Shown one piece after another: positions 31,020 to 42,199 of a DNA stretch of 64,000 nucleotides. The notes under the pieces are model-generated. The model searched no databases. It was not told the DNA's origin and saw nothing but the letters and a program-made list of their open reading frames with translations. This DNA is from Rhododendron vialii (taxonomy: Eukaryota; Streptophyta; Magnoliopsida; Ericales; Ericaceae): positions 1,126,001 to 1,190,000 of the forward strand of contig NC_080558.1 in the NCBI RefSeq assembly GCF_030253575.1, given 5' to 3'. The position numbers and the translations under genes were made by a program. Positions within the stretch are counted from its first letter, which is position 1. Each line of letters starts with the position of its first letter.

Positions 31020-33212
31020 GAGAATCCAACGATAGATAACATTTATTTGTGTTGACATCGTAGATTTCATATCAGAAAAATAACTTCAAAGCAATGGAAA
31101 TTAATGGTCTAAAACTACCGGATGTGTAGCGATATCGTGAATCAGATACTAGTCGATAACAATATATATGTGTGTAGAAAAAAATTGATCGATCGATTCA
31201 CATATGATTGTGGAATAACCATGAGAGCTCGAGAGTTAAATTAACAGACCGATGCATATCAAATACTAATTGATACTGTGCGGGGTACTTGATATTTAAA
31301 ATCATTCCATAATAACATAGTAGAATTAAACTTCGTTCCGTTAAGATTCTTATTTTTGAAGTATTTATTTTTCGTTTTACAAGATAAGTCATTCTCTCAC
31401 AATACATCAACTTAATTCAAAAAATAAGTACTTATTTACAAAAAAATTATTTCCCTTAGCTGAACGGGACCTTATACATTTACGATAGATTTTACGTAAA
31501 TAAGTACATAAGTTCGTTTGAGGTGTTATTAAGACATGTTGAAGGAGTAGAGAGTGAAAGAATTTGTTGTCTTGTGCCATCGCCACCATGTGCACCGCTA
31601 CCCCCACAAAAATACATGGTAGAAAATGGTATTGGGGCATCACATCGTGGTGTCCCAAGACCACCCAATAATTTTTCGCAGTGGTGGTATGTCAATGGTC
31701 AAATGAGGTCAAATTATTGTTGAATGCCACTGGGTTGACTTCAAATTTTAATCTTGAGCCGCTGGTATGTCAATGGTTAAAAGTTTTGATCGAAATCCAT
31801 TTTTTTTTTAATAAAAACGAAAAAATTGGCTTATTGATTTTTTTTCGTCTTTATTAAAAAAAAATTGGATTTCGGTCAAAAAATTTTACTTTTTAGATTC
31901 CTCTTAACGTGAGGATGTAATAATCCCAAAAAAAATGACAATAAGCCAAGTGATACGAAAAAAATTTGAATAAGAACAAAAAATAAGCCAAAGTGGCTTA
32001 TTTGTCCGAACACCCCAGTCCCGGTGCATGCCTCTCGTTTCTGAACCGTTGGATATAGGCTCAATTATAGTACTAAACGCCCACCATGTGCATATATATG
32101 GATTTGCGCGGCAAGCAATTAAGTTAAGATTAAGAGCGGCTGTTTCCCACACCACAAATGCTATGGTGCGTTTCCTCTATAGTTTTCCACTGGAAATGAA
32201 TTCTCTCCCGTTCATGTTTTAGACCGGAGGGAACAGTCATGATTGAGATCGTTCATTTGTAGCAATCAACAGTTTAGATGTATTTTTGCAATTTTACTCC
32301 CAGGAGTGTATCCTTACTGGTAAAAGTATATGAGAAAATTCGAACCATTAAATCTACCCATGAACGGTCCTAGACGGTCTTATATAGTCCAAACCATTTT
32401 GAACTGGGGAGGAGTCAAATCTTTTTTCAGTATATATGTATTTTTGCTTCAAGCTAATGACAAAAATTAAGTTGTTTTCGCTAAATAGTATATGAGGAAA
32501 ATTACTCGTGTAAAAATTTGGGAAAATATGGGCTTTCCCGAAAAAGAATTTTCGAGTTCAGTTTGTGAATGAGTTATCAATTTTGAGAAGGAAAAGAAGA
32601 GTCGTGCTTTGCAAACACTAGAAACAGATAGTTCTAAATAAACAACCAACCCAATCCGCCACAAGCATTGACAAATTATATGGACGTTGAGAGGGAGCCG
32701 TCGGCTACTATTGACGAATCCGGGGATGGTGCTTGAGATTTGGATCGTTGGATTGTCGAACGGACAACTCTGCCCGTGCACATGCATGACAAAGTCGTAA
32801 GTAGTAATATTTAAGGTGGCCCAACGTTGGTGGATTGATCCATACGAGGCCTATGGTTGATGGCGAATGGCCCCAACTATTCACCGTGACCAAGGTCATA
32901 TTCCGGGTTAAATTATTCAATAGTCCGGGAGCAACGCCACGTGATACTCCGAACCAATCCACAATCACACATTCTTGTGGAGTTCACCGTCAAAGGAATT
33001 GGCCTAACATAAATATGTGGTTCTAAAATGGTTCAGAATGCCACGTGGCGGTGCTCCTAAACTATTATAGATAATTACTCCTCTCCCGGGCGTACAATAT
33101 TATTTGGTCTCCAAATTCTTGATTTTGGCGTCTCATAAAATTATAATGAGATTGGTAAGTATACTTGGTCAGGACAATTCTATTCCTGGGTTTATTTTAT
33201 TTTATTTTATTT
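31020..33212. other. Intergenic with foldback elements, no gene supported
   Basis: Contains a decayed MITE family 1 fragment (31324-31470). Hairpin 31779-31888 has arms ttgatcgaaatcca and tggatttcggtcaa. Foldback 32909-33077 has arms with gccacgtg, ggagca-cgccacgtg and its complement. No ORF has domain or splice support. Confidence 0.5.
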
Positions 33213-33403
33213 TATCAGATTGTGTTTTTTTTTTTTTTTTATTCTAGCTAGTTTCCAGATTTGAGTTTAGTTACAATACCTTCGTCACTTCAAATATTCT
33301 ATTCTTGGCATTTTTTTAAAATCAGATTGAGTTATTTTATTTTATTTTATTCTAGCTAGTTTCCAGATTTGAGTTTAGTTACAATATCCTTCGTCACTTC
33401 AAA
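33213..33403. repeat. Tandem duplication, period about 108 bp
   Basis: Blocks 33241-33295 and 33349-33403 are almost identical, with attctagctagtttccagat, gagtttagttacaat and cttcgtcacttcaaat. Each is preceded by ttttattttattt runs. Confidence 0.9.
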
Positions 33404-33593
33404 TTTAGGCTTGACTAGCGAAATTTTGTCTTTTTTTAATTAGTTGCTTGCAAGTATGTTTAGAATTTCCATATAAGTCTTAGGACATACAACTTTTCTT
33501 TTTATTGGCAAAACCCAGTAATGTTAAAATAGTTAGATTAGCACTTTGAAATTTTTTTTTTGGCCAAAGGCTTCTTGGCAAGAAAAACAAGTT

Positions 33594-33621
33594 TAATAAT
33601 AATAATAATAATAATAATAAT
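33594..33621. repeat. (AAT)n microsatellite
   Basis: Nine uninterrupted taa/aat units. Confidence 0.9.
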
Positions 33622-34230
33622 ATCGTGTTTGTTCGAGAGTACAAGATCTCTTTTTAATTTAATTCCTATACTTGTAGATTCAATATATAAATTTGTGGAT
33701 CAGAGTTGTTTTTGTTTTTGCTTGTCGGCTTAAAAAGTCAATCGACCTTGTTTAATTATCTTAATTACTCTTTTCCTCTTCTCATCCCGTTTACGTAATT
33801 GATCGAGCTGACAGAGACTTACTGAAATAGTAGTACTATATATGTTAGTATGGATTATTGATAGAGCCGGCTCAATACTTCTAAAGGCGTAATTAAGTGA
33901 GATCAAAAGTGGGGCCTTTCGTAGTTAAATTATTTTTGTAGATGTTAATTTATACTAATTAATAAATCTTGTTCTTAAACCTCCGTAAATCGTAATGGGT
34001 TTTACTGCCTTTACTATCAAAGAAAATGCAACGATAACAGAGATTTTGTTTTGCTTCATCTTATGGAAGAAGGGTTTTTAATTATTTCTCCTTCAGAGAT
34101 TTAAAGAGAGAAAACAAAACAAAAATATATGCCATACTAATTACGTGTTTAATAAGTTATAAAGACGGTACGTAGAAAGTATAGTGAAAGAAAAGAAAAT
34201 TGATTTTCTTTCCTTTGTTTGGTTGCAAAT

Positions 34231-34690
34231 TTTTTTTTTTTTTTTTTTTTGGGTAACAGCAAAAAAAAAAATTTAATCTTTATAAAATATTACAAAGATT
34301 AAACGTATCAAGGGCACATTGGCAAGAAACCACCCGAGACCGAAGGAAGGCAAGATGCCAACCGAACCACCAAAAACAAACAAGACACCACAAACAAACA
34401 CCTAGAGAATCCAGACACCAAACCATCCAAAAAACAAAAAACAAACTCTTAGAAGCCAAAAACCAAACGGCCGAACCAAACCCAAAACCAACACCTAATA
34501 AAAAAAAAAACACCTAAACCAAACGAAAGACTTGCAAAGCAGCCAAAACGAAAACTAGAACTCCAAAGAAAGTGAAGCATCGTCTTCCTTATCAAAAAAC
34601 TCTCCCTCTTCTAGCTCCACATTATTCTTCAAAGCTTGCTCCCTTTCAATGATTTCCTCTTCTTCCATCTCTACCAAAACGCTTTAAATA
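34231..34690 (-). mobile_element. 5'-truncated LINE inserted in unit 1 only
   Basis: On the minus strand it ends ctttgtaatattttataaag, then gctgttaccc and a poly(A) of about 22 (poly(T) at 34231-34252), a typical plant LINE 3' end. Upstream sequence is low-complexity ORF2 tail or 3' UTR. The matching place in unit 2 (about 44740) lacks it, so it inserted after the duplication. Confidence 0.65.
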
Positions 34691-36155
34691 TATGTATTTG
34701 TCTTAATAATAGTCCCAGCAGAAAAATATACGTATTTTTCTTAACTAACGTTACGCATCCGACATATAATTACAACTGCCATAATAGTAAGTTATGGAAA
34801 ACAAATTAAGATGAATTTGAAATTGATCAATTTGCAGGTAACTAGTCTCATGAGAGAGTTAAACTTCCGATCCTAGTGTTTTTGTTCTCTCAACTTTTCC
34901 TTATGGAAATTGATTTTCGAGCTCCAGTTTTGTACGTAGGCGCTCCACTTTGTATATGAAGTTACTAGTAATTTCACGTTAAAAGTAAAGAGCCTGCGTA
35001 CAAAAGCGGAGCGTAAAAAAAAAGATGGTGTACGTGGCCTAAGGATAGCGATCACTATTGCCTTTGACTTCAGCCCGCGTTGATAATAGCTAAACGATGC
35101 GATAACCTCACTTTCTACAAAAATATTAGTACTCCGTGATCCGTTACGTAGTCTTACCTTTCCTGTTTTAGCAGTTCCAAAATCGCTGTCCACTTTGAAA
35201 AGTCAACTCAGAAAAGACTACTAATTTTCCATTACGCCCTTTCTTCTTCAGATTTAGATATTTATTTTATCAAATTAGAATCACGCGCGTACTGGTTGAA
35301 TAAGATTATGAAAGGAGAAGAGAAAAAACTACAGAAAATTCATTCCATTGAACGTTCCAACTCCAGTTCATTTTTAAACCATAAAAATGTCATTACAGCA
35401 ACTTCATAACCATTGAGAAAGCAAAGGATTAGAATATTGAAGCTAGGAGTAAATTTGCAAATAGCCGGATTTGAGTCATTTGAATTTTGTTTTCTCAATC
35501 ACACGAGTTTAATTTCAAGGGCAAAGTAAGAAAGTAAAAGTTCTATCTAGCTAGGCAATAATATTGAGGCTCCCTTAAAAACGTGAGATTCTTAAAGTGG
35601 GACAATGAAATAGGAACGGAGGGCGTACTGTATCTTCATATTTTCAACCTATCGCACACCCAAGAGATAGATAACAACATTTCCAATCATTACTCTTTCA
35701 TATCCAATGTAATACCCTTTTGTCTATCCATTTTGAGTTCTAGATTTTAGAGAGAGAAAAAGAGGAGAGAGAGTGGAAGGGTGAGGGGAGAGAGGAAATA
35801 AATCTGGGCCATCCAAAAATTACGGCGAAAAGCTAATTAAACAAATAATTACGAAAAATGAAAAGTACCAAAAGAATACTCAACAAAAATGTTAGGAAGA
35901 AATGGGCCTACCTCTGATATTGTTTACCATTGCACTTCTATATGAAAATCTGTGCATTTTCAAATTCCCAAAAAATATATTTCTATTTGTTAGTCATTTG
36001 ATTTTTTTACATCAAATTAAAATACACAAACTAGTGTAACCAATTTTTATCACATCGGTCACAATACTCGACAGTGGGAATAATTAATTCATGCTACTTA
36101 AAGAAAATAAATTGACCTATCAAATCATTTGAGCAAAATTAGTAAAATCTTTGCG

Positions 36156-36163
36156 TATAAATA
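36156..36163 (+). promoter_or_regulatory. TATA box of the CASP-like pseudogene
   Basis: TATAAATA about 95 bases before the ATG. The surrounding gtatccccctatcacaaattc is shared with the intact paralogue. Confidence 0.6.
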
Positions 36164-37067
36164 TAGTCCCCATTTGTATCCCCCTATCACAAATTCAGCT
36201 AACTCACCATTCAAACAAAAGTTTTAGCCACCTACATTAATACAGTAGTCCATGGCGTCCACCGATTACGCTGTGGCGCCGGATTCGGAAAAGGAGGCCC
36301 CGCCACCGGAATCCACCGCACCAGACGTAGAAAAGGCTGCACCGCCACCGCCGACCGGCGATGCCGCTCCTCCTTGTCCCCGTCATGTCTACTTTGGAGT
36401 GGTTGATGTGGTTCTAAGGCTGTTATTGTTTTCGGCAGCGTTGGTGGCTGTGGGGGGTGATGGTGGCTAGTAAGGAGACGAGGCCGGTCGCTGTGATACC
36501 GATCCCTCCTTTTGTGGTGTTCGGGACGGCTAAGTTCAAGGATTCGCCGGCCTTCATGTAACTACTTATATGCATGTTTTTTTTTCACTTCATGTACTTT
36601 AATTAATCTTATTTTTTTGCCATAATAAGCTGGTCGCAAGAGTACTCCATGGATAGGGGCCATAGGGCTAGCTGCAAACGACCGAAGTTGTTCACGAGCA
36701 GTGCAAGTCTGCAAGACTCGTCTCATCAAGGACCTTTCGGGAGCCAAGCTCAAATTTGGGTCGTGTAGATATGCTCGACTTTGTATCTACATCAGAATGT
36801 GATTGTAGAATATTGTACGTAGCATAAAATAACATACCCAATCCTCTACATCATAATCGAAAAGAAAATGGTAAATTTATTTTCTTACCAAAAATAAGTA
36901 TATTAACTCAAAAAATTATGATGCAGATATTTCGTAGCTGCACTTTCAGTGGCTGGACTCTATGCTATTATTTCAACACTGGCATCCTTCTTAGCACTGC
37001 TGAACCCTAGTTGCTCAACAAAGCTGTTGCCCTATTTTGTGATATTTGATGTGGTAAGATCTCTCTC

Positions 37068-37110
<43 letters not shown>

Positions 37111-37275
37111 GCGATTCAACATTTACACAACTTATTCTATTTATCATACGCCACGTTGCCTCTGCCATCAATTATGGATTATATATGCAAGGGCCACCCC
37201 TGACTTGTTGAGCCTTAAAGATAAATAGGGGTAGCCTCTTGTAAGGGCCCTTCTACTTTGATACCCATGTAATAG

Positions 37276-37501
37276 TGTAATGGCTAGGGAAGAAAAACAG
37301 AAAATGTAGAGAGAAAAGACTCAATCTAGTATTATTCTTCTTGAAAATTACACACGTTTGAATATGGGGACTCCCCATTATTTATATCCACTCCCTTACA
37401 TTTCCCTCCACTCACTCCTAACTAACTTCTCAACTATCTCCCTAAAATCATGGAAACACAGAATTACCATTCTATCCCTAATCACTAGCCTGGACGTAAC
37501 A
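37276..37501 (-). repeat. 3' LTR
   Basis: 226 bp, tgtaatggctaggg to ctggacgtaaca in plus orientation. It is the 3' LTR with respect to the element's minus-strand transcription. A purine tract AGCAGGGAA lies just inside, the likely polypurine primer. Confidence 0.95.
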
Positions 37502-37530
37502 TTCCCTGCTGCTTGAAAACAGCCTTGTCC

Positions 37531-38256
37531 TCAAGGCTGGAAATGGGGATACTTTGCTTCAATCTCTGAATGATCAACCCACGTAGCATCTTCTGGAAAC
37601 GAGTTCATCCACTGTACCAACCACTGGACCACAGCCTTATTTCCCCTTTTAACCATTCTCCTTTCCAAGACTGCCATAGGTTCCAGTTGCAAAGCCCCTT
37701 CTGGACCAATTGGTGGAAGAGTAGTTTGAGCTACCATATTAGCCCCAAGTTTCTTTTTGAGCAAGGATACGTGAAATACAGGGTGAATTTTGGCAGCTGC
37801 TGGTAAGTTCAACCTATAAGCCACTGTACCAACCCTTTCCAACACCTGATATGGGCCATAAAATCGTGGGGCTAGCTTCATATTTTTGTGCAAAGCCACT
37901 GTAACTTGCTTGTAGGGTTGTAATCTGAGGAACACCCAATCTCCCATTGTGAATTCCCTTTCGGATCTTCCCTTGTCAGCATAATGTTTCATCCTATGTT
38001 GGGCTTGGGACAAATGCTCCTTTAAATGTTTGATGATAGCAGCCCTTTCCCTCACCCAATTTCCCACCTCAGCTACTGAAGAAGGCTTGGAAATGCAAAA
38101 GGTATGGTCAGGAGGCTCTTGACCATAAACTGCAAAATAAGGAGTAGTCTTGGTAGCTGAATGATAGGTAGTATTATACCACCACTCAGCTAGGGGAAGC
38201 CACTTAGCCCACTGCCTGGGATAGTCTCCAGTCATACACCTAAGGTAATTCTCCAA
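37531..38256 (-). pseudogene. Integrase C-terminus plus chromodomain-like end
   Basis: Begins inside integrase (WLPLAEWWYNTTYHSA), continues through GPYQVLERVGTVAYRLNLP and HPVFHVSLLKK, and ends with a chromodomain-like WLVQWMNSFPEDATW. It is out of frame with the upstream RT because the intervening RNase H and integrase core are deleted at about 38250. Confidence 0.85.
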
Positions 38257-38513
38257 GCATTTATAGCTTGTAACTTTGTTGGTTCAGCAGAGACACCCTT
38301 AGCTGATACCAAATGTCCCAGATATTCTACCTCAGTTTTACCAAACACACATTTAGTCATTTTAGCAAACAGTTGGTGTTGTCTCAGCAATTGTAAAGTG
38401 AACTGCAAATGCTGTAAATGGGCCTCCCAAGACTGACTGTATACCAGAATATCATCAAAAAATACCAAAATAAATTTCCTCAAATAAGGCCTAAAGACTT
38501 CATTCATGAGGCT

Positions 38514-40703
38514 TTAAAAAGTAGAAGGAGCATTAGTAAGCCCAAAAGGCATTACCAAGAATTCATAATGACCATCATGAGTTCTAAATGCAGTTTTGTC
38601 AATGTCAGAAGAGTGAACCCTTATTTGGTGGTAACCTGACCGGAGATCCAACTTAGAAAAGAACTTTGCCCCACATAATTCATCCAAAAGCTCATCGATG
38701 ACTGGTATGGGAAATTTGTCCTTAATTGTGGCATTATTAAGTGCCCTATAATCCACGCACATCCTCCAAGTGCCATCCTTTTTCTTAACCAAAAGAACTG
38801 GTGAAGAGTATGGACTAACACTAGGCCTTATTATTCCAGAATAAAGCATTTCCTTTACTTGTTTCTCAATCTCAGTTTTTTGGAAGTATGGATACCTGTA
38901 AGGCCTCACATTTGTTGGTTCAGTTCCTGGCTTGAGAGGGATGCAGTGGTCATGTGACCTAGGGGGTGGGAGTTCCTTTGGCTCTTGGAAGACATCTGCA
39001 AATTCTGAAAGTAAAACTCCCAAGTCCTGTGGAGTGTCCTCTTTCCTCATACTACAGTCAGCTTGCAACAAGCAGATTTGAGCTACGGCTCCTTGAGGAT
39101 GTTTTTGCAAAAGCTTCTGCATCTTTCCAGAGCTCACAATCTTCATCTCATCATTCTTCCCTCCTCTTAAAACATGCTTTCTGCCATTGAGGTGAAATTC
39201 CATGCTGAGATTTGTAAAATCCCATTTGACTGGCCCTAAAGTTGCCAACCACTGAATGCCTAAGACCATATCACATCCTTTTAACTGCAAAATCCTCATG
39301 TCAGCATGAAATTTGGCCCCTTGCATTTCCCATTGGAAGTTCTTGCACATGGCTGTGCTCAGCATCCTTGTACCATCAGCTACTGACACTGGTAATGAAT
39401 CAGTGTCCTCAGTTTTAATGTTAGCCCTCTTAACCACTTCTGGATTTAAAAAGTTATGAGTACTTCCCGAATCTATCAAGATTATAATAAGCTTTTTCTT
39501 AACATTTCCTTTGACCCTCATGGTTCTGTAGGAGATTGAACCAGTTAGAGCATTTAAAGAAATCTGAGGTTCCTCTCCAGTCAACTGCTCCTCTCCTTCC
39601 TCTATGTCTTCTTCAAGAATTGGTGTTGGTATTTGCTCATCTTCTTCTCCTTCCAGCACAAACAGTTGCTTCTTTTTACACACGTGTCCCTTAGTGTACT
39701 TCTCACTGCACTTAAAGCATAACCCTTTTGCCCTCTTTTCCTCCAACTCTTTAGAAAACTCCTTCCTCACAAAACCTCCACTGCTTCCACTACCCATAGA
39801 TGATCTGTTTATAAAGGGAGGATTCCCCTCTGATTTGAATCCCAACCTAGTTTTCTTAGTAATTGCTTCAATACTGGTTTCTTGTAATTTGGCCAACCCT
39901 ATTGCTTGGGTAATAGAAGTTGGTCGAAACATTAACACTCCTGGTTGGATTTCATCCTTGAGACCACTAATGAAGCAGCTAACAAAAAAAGTTTCAGGAA
40001 GATTTTGGGTCTTATTTGCCAAGATCTCAAACTGTTCTTGGTAAGCTCTCACAGTGCTGGTCTGCCGTAATTTGGTTAAGTCCCCCATTGCGTCTTCATA
40101 CGAGTTAGGACCAAATCTTGATAACAAACCTTGTGTAAACAATTCCCAAGTAATATAATGATGGCATTTTTGAAACCATTGAAACCACTAGAGTGAGGAA
40201 TCCTCTAAATGCAAGGATGCCAGTTTGACTCTATCTAGATTATCAACAGCATTGTACTCAAAATATCGTTCACATTTATAGAGCCACCCGTGTGGATTGT
40301 CGCCATAGAAACGAGGAAATTCAATCTTTGCATGTCTCTGATTAAAGGTAAATGGCGCATGGGTTTGATGTTCTGACCTTAGGGGATGATCCCCAAGAGC
40401 TTGAAACCCTAACTGAGAAAATCCTGATGGTTCTTGACGATCCGTGCGAAATCCGCCATTTGGTTCTTGACGATCCATGCGAAATCCTCCATTCGGGTTC
40501 TGATGCGACTTCCCGTAAACGTGGCCTGCCATCTGATCGTACTTCACGCTCATGGCCACAATCAATTCTTTGATTTCCCCCAAATCGTTGAGGGAATTCT
40601 TGATTTCCCCAATGTCTGCGGCATTCTTCTCGTTTGCTTCCTTCAATGATCTCAGTGCCTCCTCAAATTTTCGAACTTCCGCTGCTCTAGTTCCGTCGGC
40701 CAT
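38514..40703 (-). pseudogene. gag-protease-RT region with nonsense codons
   Basis: One frame runs from the ATG at 40703 through gag, CCHC knuckle, protease and the first part of reverse transcriptase. It is broken by a TAG near 40188 (in gag) and a TAA near 38514, just after the RT segment ending [12 protein letters not shown]. Both stops could arise from single C-to-T changes on one strand or the other. The remaining RT with FFDDILVYS continues in the same frame at 38232-38507. Confidence 0.85.
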
Positions 40704-40740
40704 GGTGGACACAGAGAAAAGTCAGGCCAAGAACCGTACT

Positions 40741-40752
40741 GCTCTGATACCA
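40741..40752 (-). other. Primer-binding site (initiator Met tRNA type)
   Basis: Reads TGGTATCAGAGC on the minus strand, one base inside the 5' LTR, the standard tRNA-iMet primer site of plant LTR elements. Confidence 0.9.
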
Positions 40753-40753
40753 A

Positions 40754-40979
40754 TGTAATGGCTAGGGAAGAAAAACAGAAAATGTAGAGAGAAAAGACTC
40801 AATCTAGTATTATTCTTCTTGAAAATTACACACGTCTGAATATGGGGACTCCCCATTATTTATATCCACTCCCTTACATTTCCCTCCACTCACTCCTAAC
40901 TAACTTCTCAACTATCTCCCTAAAATCATGGAAACACAGAATTACCATTCTATCCCTAATCACTAGCCTGGACGTAACA
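40754..40979 (-). repeat. 5' LTR
   Basis: 226 bp, same ends as the other LTR. The visible difference is cacacgtctgaat here against cacacgtttgaat there. Confidence 0.95.
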
Positions 40980-42199
40980 AATAGTCAATAAAAAAGGCTA
41001 AATCTTTCGTTTTCACTTTAGGTCCCGGAAAAATTAGGGCCAGTCATATTCTTTCTTTTGGTAAACAATTGATGCATTAGATAAAGGTAAACATAGTTTT
41101 GCAGGAGCAATGCTAGGAATATAATTTTAGAACTAGTTGGCGATAAAATTATATTCAAAACCAATCGATCGTATGACTGCTGACACAGTGATATCCCGAG
41201 TTGTTTTCTTCTTCTTTTTATTTTTTGCAGAGCTATTATAGCACTTTGACAAATTTGGAATCCTTACCTTTAAACAAATTGTGGGGGCACACTTGCTGTC
41301 TTTGCCTTAGGGCTGGCCTTGCATCATGCTCCCACAAGGGTTGCCATGGAAGAAAACACGATCGTTTTTTTTTTTTTGGGTCAAGTTCCCAAAAATACGT
41401 TATTTTTTCATAAAAACCCGTTATCCATATGTATATTAATGTAGCAAAGTTTACGTTCTAAATTCAATCATTTCTTTTATATATTATGGTTGTTTACCAA
41501 GAAAACTAGAAAATTTCTAAGAACATATTAATTAATGGTGCCCTCACCGAGCCAAATTCCTGGCTACGCCACCAGGTTTAAGAATGCGTAAAATTCATGA
41601 AAAAAACAAGTACCCAAAATTACATTTTGCATGTGCAGCTGTTGCTGGGCATCGTCGCCTCGGCGACCGGAGCTGCTTGGGGAGTGGGCTACGTTGGAAT
41701 TAAAGGAAACTCTCACACGGGCTGGACCAAAGTGTCTTCGGCGAGTTCTGTGCCCATGCACAAGCATCCGTTACAGTCTCGCTTTTTGCCTCCATTGTGT
41801 TGGCAAAGCTGGTCATTCTCTCTGCTCACTCAGTCACTCCCTCTCCAGAAAAATCCCCAAGTACTAGAGAAACCTCTCATGTACTTTAGAGAAAAAAATT
41901 TGAATCCCAAGAATAGGCAACCTTTCGTTACATTTTTTTGTGTGTGTGGTATCTCTCCATTTGTCTAGGGTTAGGTTTTGAGTTTTCTTTTGGGCTGCGC
42001 TTCGTTGTTTATTTTGGGCACTTCAGGCCATTTGTTTGTGTGCTTTGATTGTATTATCTGGGATTTAGACCCGTGGGTGTTTTGGGCTTTGTCCCACTAG
42101 GAGTGTTTGGGCTTTATTCCCAACTGGCTGTATGTTTCAACTTTTGATTGGAATTCCCTTTTCTCCATTAATAAAGTTGTTTTTGTCATTTAAAAAATA

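Larger units (their letters stand above)
37276..40979 (-). mobile_element. Ty3/Gypsy LTR retrotransposon, internally deleted, young
   Basis: Both LTRs are 226 bp (37276-37501 and 40754-40979), begin TG, end CA, and differ at one position I can see. The flanking 5-bp target duplication is AATAG (37271-37275 and 40980-40984). The coding strand is minus. Order: primer site, gag with a CCHC-like knuckle ([14 protein letters not shown]), aspartic protease (DSGSTHNF), reverse transcriptase (FFDDILVYS), then directly the integrase C-terminus and a chromodomain-like end. RNase H and the integrase catalytic core are missing, so the element cannot transpose alone. The chromodomain-like end, preceded by HPVFHVSLLKK, suggests a chromovirus lineage. 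Confidence 0.95.
36252..41867 (+). pseudogene. CASP-like protein, frameshifted copy
   Basis: Paralogue of the gene at 46128-48554. The exon positions are recognisable: 36252-36557, 36927-37053 and 41639-41867. Exon 1 has one extra G in the gggggg run near 36450, ending the frame at a TAG after 72 residues, inside transmembrane helix 1. Exon 3 lacks seven bases relative to the paralogue near 41733 (agtg-tcttcgg against agtgtgcagtgtctttgg). Intron 2 carries a complete LTR retrotransposon (37276-40979). Splice sites remain canonical, so it may still be transcribed, but no four-helix protein can result. Confidence 0.85.

Noticed and set aside
34280-34513. Hydrophobic Trp/Phe-rich minus-strand frame
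   Set aside because: Coincides with the low-complexity 3' part of a truncated LINE.
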